Assembly: GCF_008711325.1 (NCBI RefSeq)
Contig: NZ_VXDB01000007.1
Coordinates: 62,001 to 126,000 of the forward strand
Length of the DNA: 64,000 nt
DNA from: Roseibium sediminis
GTDB lineage: Bacteria; Pseudomonadota; Alphaproteobacteria; Rhizobiales; Stappiaceae
Direction: 5' to 3'
Position 1 is the stretch's first letter. Every line of letters starts with the position of its first letter. The translations under genes were made by a program, and so were the position numbers. Below, piece by piece: positions 54,655 to 62,867 of the stretch. The notes under the pieces are model-generated. The model searched no databases, was not told the origin of the DNA, and saw nothing but the letters and a program-made list of their open reading frames with translations.

Positions 54655-55422
54655 ATGTCATTCGCGAATCATAAACACGGACGAATCCCCTTGCGCCCCA
54701 TGATCGATATAATCTGCGCCATCCTCAGCGCTTTCGCCCTCGCAGCCTGTTCGGGATACGATTTTCCCGACCCGACGCCTGAAGACTACGCCATCCACGG
54801 GATCGATGTCTCACGCTGGCAGGGCGATATCGATTGGCATGCCGTCAAGCGGGCCGGCACCGAGTTCGCCTGGATCAAGGCAACGGAAGGCGGCGACCAC
54901 TTTGATCCGAGGTTCTTCGACAACTGGACGGCAGCCAAGGCCGCCGGTGTCCGGCGCGGGGCCTATCACTTCTATTATTTCTGCCGTCCGGTGGAAGAAC
55001 AGGTGGCCTGGGTCAAGGAGGTCATTCCGGTCGATCCCACGGCCATCCCGCTTGTGCTTGACATGGAATGGAATGCCCATTCCAAGACCTGCCGTGATCG
55101 CCCGCCGCGCGAACAGATCCTGCGGGACATGAAATATTTCCTCGACGAAACCGAAAAGCACTACGGCAAGCGCCCTGTGATCTATTCGTCCGTGGACTTC
55201 CACCGAGACCGACTGGTCGGCGCTTTCAAGGATGAACACTTCTGGCTGCGCTCCGTGGCGGCCCACCCGAACCGGGTTTATGAGATGCGCGAAGACTGGG
55301 TGTTCTGGCAGTACACGGCCACAGGAACTGTAGACGGTGTGGATGGGGACGTTGATCGAAATGCCTTCTTCGGCACGCGCTCCCAGTTCCAGCAGTGGCT
55401 GAATGGCGAACTGAAACGTTAG
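54655..55422 (+). CDS. Glycoside hydrolase family 25 (lysozyme-type) lipoprotein
   Basis: The 255-residue protein has a lipoprotein signal ending in LAAC (lipidated C32). A GH25 barrel follows, with the catalytic Asp/Glu regions GIDVSRWQGDIDW and LVLDMEWN, then KRPVIYSS, FWQYTATGTVDGVDGDVDRNAF. GH25 enzymes cleave the muramic-acid linkage of peptidoglycan; an outer-membrane-anchored role in cell-wall remodelling is likely. No phage genes surround it, so a lytic cassette is not indicated. Confidence 0.93.
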   Translation: MSFANHKHGRIPLRPMIDIICAILSAFALAACSGYDFPDPTPEDYAIHGIDVSRWQGDIDWHAVKRAGTEFAWIKATEGGDHFDPRFFDNWTAAKAAGVRRGAYHFYYFCRPVEEQVAWVKEVIPVDPTAIPLVLDMEWNAHSKTCRDRPPREQILRDMKYFLDETEKHYGKRPVIYSSVDFHRDRLVGAFKDEHFWLRSVAAHPNRVYEMREDWVFWQYTATGTVDGVDGDVDRNAFFGTRSQFQQWLNGELKR

Positions 55423-55460
55423 AGCACGTCTCCCATTCACTGAATCACTCGACGTGCTCT
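55421..55460 (+). repeat. Palindrome overlapping the GH25 stop
   Basis: A perfect 10-bp inverted repeat AGAGCACGTC/GACGTGCTCT with a 20-nt spacer begins inside the stop codon of the GH25 gene. It resembles the dispersed intergenic palindromes of Hyphomicrobiales and may also act as a transcription-termination stem. Confidence 0.6.
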
Positions 55461-55474
55461 AAATATTTGATTTG

Positions 55475-55522
55475 GCGCATTTCCTGACGGCGAACCGGTA
55501 TCCACTTCGCCTGGAAATGCTC
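55475..55522 (+). repeat. Dispersed-type palindrome (GCGCATTTCC/GGAAATGCTC)
   Basis: An imperfect inverted repeat GCATTTCC and GGAAATGC at the ends encloses CGGCGAACCGGTATCCACTT. The arrangement closely resembles a common repeat of Rhizobiales intergenic regions (AGAGCATTTC... GGTTTCCACTT...GGAAATGCTCT). It lies 15 bp after the first palindrome. Confidence 0.6.
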
Positions 55523-55550
55523 CAACGCTTTCAGGAATTTGCAGGTTGAA

Positions 55551-55570
55551 CGGGGCCCTCATGGGCCCCG
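55551..55570. terminator. GC-rich hairpin between GH25 and secreted-protein genes
   Basis: A perfect 8-bp stem CGGGGCCC/GGGCCCCG with a 4-nt loop TCAT lies 30 bp past the stop of the leftward secreted-protein gene and 128 bp past the GH25 stop. No strong T-run follows on either side. Confidence 0.5.
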
Positions 55571-55599
55571 ACTCATTTCCAGACTTGCGACCCGTTGGA

Positions 55600-56073
55600 T
55601 CAACGCACCTTGATCTGATGTGCGATCTTGTCACCGTCGCTGACCGTGACTTGGGTGAACCCCATGAGCTTGCAGAAATCGAGGAAATTCAGGTCCTGAG
55701 GCCGGTCGACCTGCGCAAAAAGCGGGGTGGCGCGAGCACGGGAGGTCAGGCTGGCAAGGAGGGCACGCAAACGATACAGCGTGTCATACCGGCCAGCTGT
55801 TGTGCCCACGATGATCAGCTTCTGAAGCTGGCCACCCTTTGCAAAGAGGTGATAGCCCGCGTCGTGATTCTGATCGAGCTGCTGGGCTGCAAGCCCGACA
55901 ACAAACGCGGCGCGGGATGCTTCCGTAGCGTCCGGCGCCATGTCGATCTCCGACACATAGACTTCCTGTGTCTGCGGCGTTGGATAATAGTATCCGGCAT
56001 GAAGGTCTGTCGCTTGCGCGGCAAGTGGCAGCAAGCTTAGACACGCGAACAGAACCAGACGGCCAATTGTCAT
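55600..56073 (-). CDS. Uncharacterised secreted protein
   Basis: The 157-residue protein has a signal peptide (residues 1 to about 21, ending AAQA). The mature part opens DLHAGYYYPTPQTQEVYVSEIDMAPDA, has an AAFVVGLAAQQLDQN helix, and ends with FLDFCKLMGFTQVTVSDGDKIAHQIKV. Relatives are often labelled molybdopterin-guanine dinucleotide biosynthesis proteins, but I see no supporting motif. The periplasmic role is unknown. It is on the same strand as the CAP protein gene upstream. Confidence 0.65.
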   Translation of the reverse strand: MTIGRLVLFACLSLLPLAAQATDLHAGYYYPTPQTQEVYVSEIDMAPDATEASRAAFVVGLAAQQLDQNHDAGYHLFAKGGQLQKLIIVGTTAGRYDTLYRLRALLASLTSRARATPLFAQVDRPQDLNFLDFCKLMGFTQVTVSDGDKIAHQIKVR

Positions 56074-56151
56074 ATATGCCTCCCCGACAATTGAAGAATT
56101 CAGCCGAACATGACCGTCCGGCTGCGGGAAGGCAACGGCCTCACGAATATG

Positions 56152-56685
56152 TCAATTCGTTTTCTGTGGGCCTGCCATGACAAGCGACCAGAACACCTTG
56201 TGCTTGGCAGACGGCGAATAGGCCGTGGAAATTCCAAGCCGTGTCGCATTCGGATCAAGCAGCACTGCGTTATGGTTCGGGGATTCCCGCCAGCCGGAGA
56301 AGGCTTCTGCCAGTGTCCGGTATCCGCCGCTGACGTTTTCGACTGCCGAAACCCCGTCCTCGCCAATGGAGGCCATACGCGTGGCAAGGGCGTTTTCCTT
56401 TTTCAGCGACGCTTTCACGTTGCCGGCACTTGCCATGGAAACAGCCTGAACATTGGCGATACGGGTCAGGTTGGCATCGGCCACGACCGGGCCAAGCCCG
56501 TTGTTCCGGCGATATTGCGAGATCATCTGCGCGGCCGTCTGCGCATCCACCACGGCGCCCGTCTGGGCCATGTTCTGATAGAAAGTCGGCGTCTGGACCG
56601 GTTCGGACACACACCCGGCAAGCCCGAGGGCCCCGCACAGAACCACCGCGTACCGAGCTGCTGCCCGGCCAGAGAACTTGACCAC
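56152..56685 (-). CDS. CAP-domain (SCP-like) lipoprotein
   Basis: The 177-residue protein has a lipoprotein signal ending LAGC (lipidated C25) and then a CAP/SCP fold: MISQYRRNNGLGPVVADANLTRIANVQAVSMAS, AVENVSGGYRTLAEAFSGWRESPNHNAVLLDPNATRLGIST. Only some of the CAP cavity ligands are seen (an Asn-His pair in SPNHN), and the function is unknown. It is probably outer-membrane-anchored. The secreted-protein gene follows on the same strand. Confidence 0.85.
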   Translation of the reverse strand: MVKFSGRAAARYAVVLCGALGLAGCVSEPVQTPTFYQNMAQTGAVVDAQTAAQMISQYRRNNGLGPVVADANLTRIANVQAVSMASAGNVKASLKKENALATRMASIGEDGVSAVENVSGGYRTLAEAFSGWRESPNHNAVLLDPNATRLGISTAYSPSAKHKVFWSLVMAGPQKTN

Positions 56686-56782
56686 GATTCACCCTCACAT
56701 GAGTGCTGATTTTGGCGCACACTATCTGGAGGGCGAGCGTTTGGAAAATCCTATTTCGAGATGGTCCCCCAAAGAGAAGAAG

Positions 56783-56809
56783 AAAAAAAGACCCGCCGAA
56801 GCGGGTCTT
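56783..56809 (-). terminator. Rho-independent terminator of ccr
   Basis: On the minus strand the stem GACCCGC/GCGGGTC with a 4-nt loop is followed by seven T, about 50 bp after the ccr stop. Confidence 0.88.
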
Positions 56810-56856
56810 CAAGTCAGGCTACGTGAGGCCTAGCCTCGGGGAGAAAACTCTGTCTT

Positions 56857-58152
56857 TCAGCGCTTTGACGCTTCCAGAACATCCTCAAGCGTCCGAAGAC
56901 CCGTGGTCGGCGCACTGACCAGCACGGACATGTTGCCCGGTGCATGCTGGTTCTTCCACATCTTGGTATGCGCCTTCGGGATCTGGTCCCACGGAAAGAC
57001 TTCCGACATATAGGGATCGATTCGCCGCTCGATCATCAGCTTGTTGGCAGCCGATGCCTGCTTGAGATGGGCAAAGTGAGACCCCTGCAGTCGCTTCTGG
57101 TGCATCCACATGTAGCGAACGTCGAAGGTGCAGTTGAAGCCGGACGTGCCAGCACAGATCACGACCATGCCGCCCTTCTTGCAGACGAAGGTGGACACCG
57201 GGAAAGTTGCCTCGCCGGGATGCTCGAACACGATATCGACATTGTTGCCCTTGCCGGTGAATTCCCAGATCGCCTTGCCGAACTTGCGAACCTCGTTGAA
57301 CCACTCCTTGTATTCAGGAGAATTGACCTTCGGCAGCTGGCCCCAGCAATTGAAGTCCTTGCGGTTGATTACGCCCTTGGCGCCCAACCCCATGACAAAA
57401 TCGCGCTTGTCTTCATCGGAAATGACGCCGATGGCATTTGCGCCTGCCGCATTGATCAGCTGGATCGCATAGGACCCGAGGCCACCGGAGGCACCCCAGA
57501 CCAGCACGTTCTGACCCGGCTTCAACTCGTGCGGATGATGGCCGAAGAGCATGCGGTAGGCGGTTGCCAGTGTCAGTGTGTAGCAGGCGCTTTCTTCCCA
57601 GGTCAGATGCTGCGGCCGCGGCATCAGCTGCTGTGCCTGAACGCGGGTGAACTGGGCAAAGGAACCGTCATGGGTCTCATAGCCCCAGATACGCTGGGTG
57701 GGAGAGAACATCGGGTCACCGCCGTTGCAGTCCTCGTCGTCCCCGTCATCCTGGTTACAGTGGATGACAACCTCGTCACCAACCTTCCAGCGCTTCACCT
57801 TGTCACCGACAGCCCAGACGATGCCTGACGCATCCGAACCAGCAATGTGATAAGGGGCCTTGTGAACGTCGAACGGGCTGATTGGTTCGCCGAGGCCAGC
57901 CCAGATGCCATTGTAATTGACACCAGCAGCCATCACGAGAACCAGCACTTCATTGCTGTCCAGCTCCCAGGTCGGAACGACCTCGAGCTGCATTGCCTCT
58001 TCCGGCGCCCCATGACGCTCGCGGCGGATCGCCCAGGCGTACATGTTTTTCGGCACGTGGCCGAGGGGCGGAATTTCGCCAATCTCGTACAAATCTTTCA
58101 CCGGAGCGTCTCCCCGCGTCTGGTTATCATTTGCTTCGGCTGCAGCCGTCAT
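56857..58152 (-). CDS. ccr: Crotonyl-CoA carboxylase/reductase
   Basis: The 431-residue enzyme reductively carboxylates crotonyl-CoA to ethylmalonyl-CoA with NADPH, the CO2-fixing step of the ethylmalonyl-CoA pathway. Motifs are the GroES-like PYHIAGSDASGIVWAVG, the NADPH loop VLVWGASGGLGSYAIQL, RIWGYETHDGSFAQF and a C-terminal HFAHLKQASAANKLM. ATG 58152 is chosen over an in-frame ATG 32 codons earlier because GAGGAGG lies upstream. Divergent from ecm across 303 bp. Confidence 0.96.
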   Translation of the reverse strand: MTAAAEANDNQTRGDAPVKDLYEIGEIPPLGHVPKNMYAWAIRRERHGAPEEAMQLEVVPTWELDSNEVLVLVMAAGVNYNGIWAGLGEPISPFDVHKAPYHIAGSDASGIVWAVGDKVKRWKVGDEVVIHCNQDDGDDEDCNGGDPMFSPTQRIWGYETHDGSFAQFTRVQAQQLMPRPQHLTWEESACYTLTLATAYRMLFGHHPHELKPGQNVLVWGASGGLGSYAIQLINAAGANAIGVISDEDKRDFVMGLGAKGVINRKDFNCWGQLPKVNSPEYKEWFNEVRKFGKAIWEFTGKGNNVDIVFEHPGEATFPVSTFVCKKGGMVVICAGTSGFNCTFDVRYMWMHQKRLQGSHFAHLKQASAANKLMIERRIDPYMSEVFPWDQIPKAHTKMWKNQHAPGNMSVLVSAPTTGLRTLEDVLEASKR

Positions 58153-58240
58153 AAATGCCTCCTCATGGACCAGCGTGTGTGCTTCCTTCACCCTGCCAGC
58201 TTCGCATGTGCACAAAGCCAATCTGAGTGAAAACCCGATT

Positions 58241-58297
58241 TTGCGCAACTATTGTTCAAAATTGCACATCTTTATATTAGACTATTGCTCAACTTGC
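58241..58297. promoter_or_regulatory. Repeated sites in the ccr-ecm intergenic region (candidate operator)
   Basis: The 303-bp divergent region is AT-rich and holds the palindrome TTGCGCAA at 58241-58248. Two similar direct elements follow, ACTATTGTTCAAAATTGC at 58248-58265 and ACTATTGCTCAACTTGC at 58281-58297, 33 bp apart, about three helical turns. The TTGC/CAA composition recalls sites of the acyl-CoA regulators that control this pathway in relatives; the regulator is not identified. Confidence 0.5.
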
Positions 58298-58455
58298 GTT
58301 CCGCGCCAAGCTTATTTTTGCATTGCATATAAAAAGGTCTTTTCAGGTCGGCGTCAAACCGGCAAGAATTGACCCCGAGGAATAGCACTGGAACCCGACT
58401 GGGGAATTCTGGGCGAGGCAGCAGAATAGGCGGCATTGCCCACGGAGGAGAGAGA

Positions 58456-60447
58456 ATGACGAACCGGGAAAAAAGTGAACGCGATCGTCCGTGGATTTTC
58501 CGCACTTATGCCGGACACTCCACAGCCGAGGAATCCAACAAACTGTACCGGACCAACCTGTCCAAGGGGCAAACCGGTCTCTCCGTCGCCTTCGATCTGC
58601 CGACCCAGACCGGGTATGATCCCGATGATCTGCTTGCGCGCGGCGAAGTGGGCAAGGTCGGAGTTCCCGTCTCCCATCTCGGCGACATGCGGGCGCTTTT
58701 CAATGAAATCCCCCTTGAGCGCATGAACACGTCGATGACGATCAACGCGACGGCTCCCTGGCTTCTGGCCCTTTATGTGGCAGCTGCCGACGAGCAAGGC
58801 GCCGATCGTTCGCTCCTGTCGGGAACAACCCAGAACGACATCATCAAGGAATATCTGTCGCGCGGCACCTATGTGTTCCCGCCCGCACAATCCCTGAAGC
58901 TGACCAACGACATCATCGGCTGGACCTATTCCAACATGCCAAAATGGAACCCGATGAACGTGTGTTCCTACCATTTGCAGGAAGCTGGAGCGACGCCGGT
59001 TCAGGAACTCTCCTTTGCCCTTGCGACCGCTGTCACCATCCTGGATACGCTGAAGGCCAGCGGCACCATTCCGGCAGAGGACTTCCCCAAGGCCGTTGGT
59101 CGTATCTCCTTCTTCGTCAACGCTGGCATGCGCTTTGTCACCGAGCTATGCAAGATGCGCGCGTTTACCGAGCTTTGGGACGAAATCTGCCGTGAGCGCT
59201 ACGGCATCGAGGACGAACGGTTCCGCCGCTTCCGCTATGGCGTTCAGGTGAACTCCCTCGGACTGACCGAACCGCAGCCGGAAAACAACGTTTACCGCAT
59301 CCTGATCGAGATGCTGGCCGTGGTTCTGTCCAAGAATGCCCGCGCACGCGCCGTACAGCTGCCAGCCTGGAATGAAGCGCTCGGCCTGCCCCGTCCCTTC
59401 GACCAGCAATGGTCCCTGCGCATGCAACAGATCGTCGCCTATGAAACCGATCTTCTTGAATATGGAGACATTTTCGACGGCTCATCGGAAATCACCCGCA
59501 AGGTTGAGGCCCTGAAGGCCGAGGCACGCGAAGAGCTGGCCCGGATAGATGAAATGGGCGGCGCGGTTGCCGCCGTCGAATCCTCCTACATGAAGCGCAA
59601 GCTGGTGGAAGCAAACTCTGCTCGCCTTGCCGGGATTGAAGCTGGCGAACAGATTGTTGTCGGCGTGAACAAGTGGACCGAAAGCGAGCCCTCACCGCTG
59701 GCTGGCGGCGAAGACGGCGGCATTTTGACAGTGCCAGAGCATGTTGAAGCCGAAGCCGTGGAAAAGGTGAAAGCTTGGCGCGACAGCCGCGACCAGGCTG
59801 CTGTCGATGCAGCGCTTGCAGACCTGCGGTCCGCTGCTCAGGAAGGCCGCAACATCATGGAGCCCTCCATTGCCGCAGCCAAGGCCGGAGCCACGACAGG
59901 CGAGTGGGGTAAGGTTCTGCGGGACATCTTTGGCGAATATCGCGCACCCACGGGCGTCGGGCAGGCTGCCCGCGAAGATGCCGGAGACCTTGAAGCCGTA
60001 CGCAAGGATGTCGATCTGGCGTCCGCCAAGCTTGGCCGCCGCCTGAAGTTTCTTGTCGGCAAACCCGGTCTCGACGGCCATTCCAACGGCGCTGAACAGA
60101 TCGCCGTGCGCGCCCGAGACTGCGGCATGGAAGTGGTCTATGAGGGCATCCGCCTCACCCCTGCACAAATTGTGAATGCAGCTGTGGAAGAAGATGTGCA
60201 TGTCATTGGACTGTCTATTCTTTCCGGATCGCACCTTGCGCTGGTTCGCGACGTGATGGATCGCCTGCGCATTGCCGGGGCGGACGATATTCCCGTGATC
60301 GTCGGCGGCATCATTCCCGACGAGGATGCTGCCGTTTTGAAGGCCATGGGTGTTGCTGCCGTCTATACGCCGAAGGACTTCCAGCTGACGGAAATCATGG
60401 CCGACGTTGTGAGGATCGTCTCCTCCCACGCCGAAAAGGCCGCCTGA
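58456..60447 (+). CDS. ecm: Ethylmalonyl-CoA mutase (B12-dependent)
   Basis: The 663-residue cytoplasmic mutase converts ethylmalonyl-CoA to methylsuccinyl-CoA. The TIM barrel begins RPWIFRTYAGHSTAEESNKLYR and includes FDLPTQTGYD. The C-terminal B12 domain has the DxHxxG signature D540-H542-G545 and a GLSILSGSHLAL loop. The fold is shared with methylmalonyl-CoA mutase, and Ecm is preferred because of ccr and mch nearby. GGAGGAG lies upstream of ATG 58456. The LysR gene ends in the next base. Confidence 0.93.
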   Translation: MTNREKSERDRPWIFRTYAGHSTAEESNKLYRTNLSKGQTGLSVAFDLPTQTGYDPDDLLARGEVGKVGVPVSHLGDMRALFNEIPLERMNTSMTINATAPWLLALYVAAADEQGADRSLLSGTTQNDIIKEYLSRGTYVFPPAQSLKLTNDIIGWTYSNMPKWNPMNVCSYHLQEAGATPVQELSFALATAVTILDTLKASGTIPAEDFPKAVGRISFFVNAGMRFVTELCKMRAFTELWDEICRERYGIEDERFRRFRYGVQVNSLGLTEPQPENNVYRILIEMLAVVLSKNARARAVQLPAWNEALGLPRPFDQQWSLRMQQIVAYETDLLEYGDIFDGSSEITRKVEALKAEAREELARIDEMGGAVAAVESSYMKRKLVEANSARLAGIEAGEQIVVGVNKWTESEPSPLAGGEDGGILTVPEHVEAEAVEKVKAWRDSRDQAAVDAALADLRSAAQEGRNIMEPSIAAAKAGATTGEWGKVLRDIFGEYRAPTGVGQAAREDAGDLEAVRKDVDLASAKLGRRLKFLVGKPGLDGHSNGAEQIAVRARDCGMEVVYEGIRLTPAQIVNAAVEEDVHVIGLSILSGSHLALVRDVMDRLRIAGADDIPVIVGGIIPDEDAAVLKAMGVAAVYTPKDFQLTEIMADVVRIVSSHAEKAA

Positions 60448-61347
60448 TCATTTTTCAGGCGTCATTTCGGCGACCAGAAGGTCGGTGACCTGCCGAAGAT
60501 ACGGGCTGTCCCCGCCGGGGGCAGCCTTCAACCCCAGAACACGCCCGGTGTCGGCGCGTGTTTCAAAAAGCCGCACCAGACGGCCAGCCTCAAGATCTGC
60601 AGTAATAAGGTCATGGTGGCCGATCAAGACACCTGCGCCGTTTCGGGTTTCCTCCACGGCCAGTGCATAGAGCGAAAATGCCGGCCCTTTGAGGATCGGG
60701 AAGTTGTCGGCCCCGGCTGACGCAAGCCAGATACCCCAATCCGTGTTCCACGTCGCGTCCTCAAGGCAGGCAATTTCAGCAAGCTTTTCCAGACTGTCGA
60801 TCTCGCGCGCCACTTCCGGGGCTGCAACGGGATAGATTACATCGTCAGAGAGCCGCACCACCCCATCTTCCAGGACTTCCTCGGCCTCCAGATAGAACAG
60901 GCAGATATCATAGTGGTCCCTCGCCACATTTGGCGGCTGCTCCAGAGCGGAAACAGAAATCGAAGCGCTGGGAACCGCTTTGCGGATCTTCGGCAAGCGC
61001 GGAGAGAGCCAGAGCTGGGCAATGCTCGGGAGAGCCGCAATCCGGATCTTGTCCGGAGCTGCCGCCAGTCGCAGCTTTCGCGAAGCTTCTCCCAGAAGAT
61101 CAAAGGCCTCGGTAAAATCTGGAAGCACACGTTGCCCCAAGCGGTTCAGCCGGACCCCTTGCGGGTGACGGTCAAAGAGGGCAGCGCCCGCCCAGGCCTC
61201 CACGGCCTTTACGTGTTGGGCAATCGCCCCGGCTGACACATTCATCTCCTGCGCCGCCGAGGTGAAACTGCCGAGCCGGGCAGCAGCTTCAAAGGCCCTA
61301 AGCGCGTTGAGCGGTGGTCCCTTGGGACGGGGAGGAGCAACAGCCAT
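60448..61347 (-). CDS. LysR-family transcriptional regulator (GcvA-like)
   Basis: The 299-residue protein has an N-terminal HTH (LNALRAFEAAARLGSFTSAAQEMNVSAGAIAQHVKAVEAWAGAALFDR, residues ~12-60) and a C-terminal effector domain. The GcvA-type opening PPLNALRAFEAAARLGSF is characteristic. It is divergent from the SHMT-like gene, so regulation of that gene and of itself is likely, probably through the CCTAG palindrome just upstream. Its stop abuts the ecm stop. Confidence 0.92.
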   Translation of the reverse strand: MAVAPPRPKGPPLNALRAFEAAARLGSFTSAAQEMNVSAGAIAQHVKAVEAWAGAALFDRHPQGVRLNRLGQRVLPDFTEAFDLLGEASRKLRLAAAPDKIRIAALPSIAQLWLSPRLPKIRKAVPSASISVSALEQPPNVARDHYDICLFYLEAEEVLEDGVVRLSDDVIYPVAAPEVAREIDSLEKLAEIACLEDATWNTDWGIWLASAGADNFPILKGPAFSLYALAVEETRNGAGVLIGHHDLITADLEAGRLVRLFETRADTGRVLGLKAAPGGDSPYLRQVTDLLVAEMTPEK

Positions 61348-61355
61348 GGCAAAGA

Positions 61356-61370
61356 CCTAGTTTTTCTAGG
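61356..61370. promoter_or_regulatory. CCTAG palindrome between the LysR and SHMT-like genes
   Basis: The perfect inverted repeat CCTAG-TTTTT-CTAGG lies 8 bp upstream of the LysR start. Its location suits autoregulation and control of the divergent SHMT-like gene, whose start is about 80 bp away. Confidence 0.5.
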
Positions 61371-61448
61371 GCTAGTATTCAGTAAATCTGATTTGCAGCA
61401 AGGAGAAATTGCCGGTTAGCTCAGCACAAATGTTGGAGGATACCACCC

Positions 61449-62768
61449 ATGAATGCTCTCTACCCCCGCCCCTGGGTTCCTGTTGATTGTGAAACCCACA
61501 TTCTGGCGCTTGCCCAACAATCCACGAAGCCGTCGCGCGACATCAGCGCCCGACTGGACGACCTGGTGGAGGAAAACCGCCGCATTCATGAGGAACGCTG
61601 CTTCAATTTGAACCCTGCCTCCAACGTCATGAACCCCAAGGCGGAAGCCGCTCAGGCAAAAGGCCTCGGGTCGCGCGCCTCGCTCGGCTATCCCGGCGAC
61701 AAATACGAGATGGGTCTGGAAGCCATCGAGGAAATCGAGGTTCTGGCAGCAGAACTGAGCGCCGAGATCTTTCGCGCCCGTTTCGCAGAAGTTCGCGTTC
61801 CATCGGGTGCGATTGCCAATCTCTTTGCCTTCATGGCGATCTGCAAACCCGGTGACACCATTATCGCCCCGCCCGCCTCGATCGGCGGCCATGTGACCCA
61901 TCACGATGCGGGATGTGCCGGTCTTTACGGCCTGAACATCAAGCATGCACCGGTATCTGCCGACGGTTACACTGTTGATCTCGACGGCCTTCGGGCGCTG
62001 GCGAAACAGGAAAACCCGAAGCTGATCACCATTGGCGGCAGCCTCAATCTCTTTGAACATCCTGTGAAGGAAATCAGGGCGATTGCCGACGAGGTTGGCG
62101 CAAGGGTGCTGTTTGATGCCGCGCACCAATGCGGCATGATCGCCGGAAGCCTGTGGTCAAACCCGCTGGAAAACGGCGCCGACATCATGACCATGAGCAC
62201 CTACAAGAGCCTTGGCGGCCCGGCTGGCGGCCTGATCGTGACGAATGACGCAGATCTTGCCGAAAAGATCGACCGGATCGCCTTTCCCGGCATGACAGCA
62301 AATTTCGATCCGGGCAAGACAGCAGCGCTCGCCTATACGATGCTCGACTGGCGCGAATTCGGCCACGCCTATGCCAAGGCCATGCAGGCCACATCTCAGG
62401 CCTTTGCCGGACAGCTTGATAGAGCGGGCATCCCGATCTTCGCGAAGGCGCGCGGATACACCCTCTCCCACCAGTTTGCGATCGAGGCAGCCAGCTTTGG
62501 CGGCGGCCAGACAGCGGCAAAGAAAATAGCAAAAGCCGGTTTCCTTGCCTGCGGCATAGGCCTGCCGATTGCACCGGTCAATGGCGACCTCAACGGCCTC
62601 AGGATCGGCACTCCGGAAATGGTGCGCTGGGGCGTGAGCGTTGAAGATATTCCGCAGATCGCGGACATTCTAGCCAGAGCCCTGACCGGGGATACCCCGG
62701 AAAACCTTACGGAAGAGACAGCTACCTTGCGCAAGCGTTTCAACAAGGTGCACTACGTTCTCGATTAA
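61449..62768 (+). CDS. SHMT-like fold-type I PLP enzyme, noncanonical
   Basis: The 439-residue enzyme aligns with serine hydroxymethyltransferase. PLP lysine is K253 (STYKSLGGPAGG), the pyridine-pairing Asp is D223 with H226, and the carboxylate-binding Arg is R385 (NGLRIGTP). By eye against E. coli GlyA, E57 is replaced by Leu (L79), Y55 by Ala, Y65 by Glu, H228 by Tyr and R235 by Ala, so folate-dependent hydroxymethyl transfer is doubtful. It may cleave or form a C-C bond as an aldolase. It is divergent from LysR and upstream of mch. Confidence 0.85.
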   Translation: MNALYPRPWVPVDCETHILALAQQSTKPSRDISARLDDLVEENRRIHEERCFNLNPASNVMNPKAEAAQAKGLGSRASLGYPGDKYEMGLEAIEEIEVLAAELSAEIFRARFAEVRVPSGAIANLFAFMAICKPGDTIIAPPASIGGHVTHHDAGCAGLYGLNIKHAPVSADGYTVDLDGLRALAKQENPKLITIGGSLNLFEHPVKEIRAIADEVGARVLFDAAHQCGMIAGSLWSNPLENGADIMTMSTYKSLGGPAGGLIVTNDADLAEKIDRIAFPGMTANFDPGKTAALAYTMLDWREFGHAYAKAMQATSQAFAGQLDRAGIPIFAKARGYTLSHQFAIEAASFGGGQTAAKKIAKAGFLACGIGLPIAPVNGDLNGLRIGTPEMVRWGVSVEDIPQIADILARALTGDTPENLTEETATLRKRFNKVHYVLD

Positions 62769-62867
62769 CTGCCGGTTCCGGACTGGTCGGACGAAGGACG
62801 AACTTGCTTTGTGCAGTGCGATAAGCATTATCAATCCGTCAAATGCATGTGGACGGGGAGTGAGCAC

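Noticed and set aside
54655-55422. GH25 lysozyme gene as part of a prophage lysis module
   Set aside because: No holin, spanin, portal or other phage gene nearby, and the protein is a lipoprotein.
58153-58455. Cobalamin riboswitch before the B12-dependent mutase
   Set aside because: No B12-box-like conserved core or matching stems were found; the region looks like an AT-rich promoter with regulator sites.
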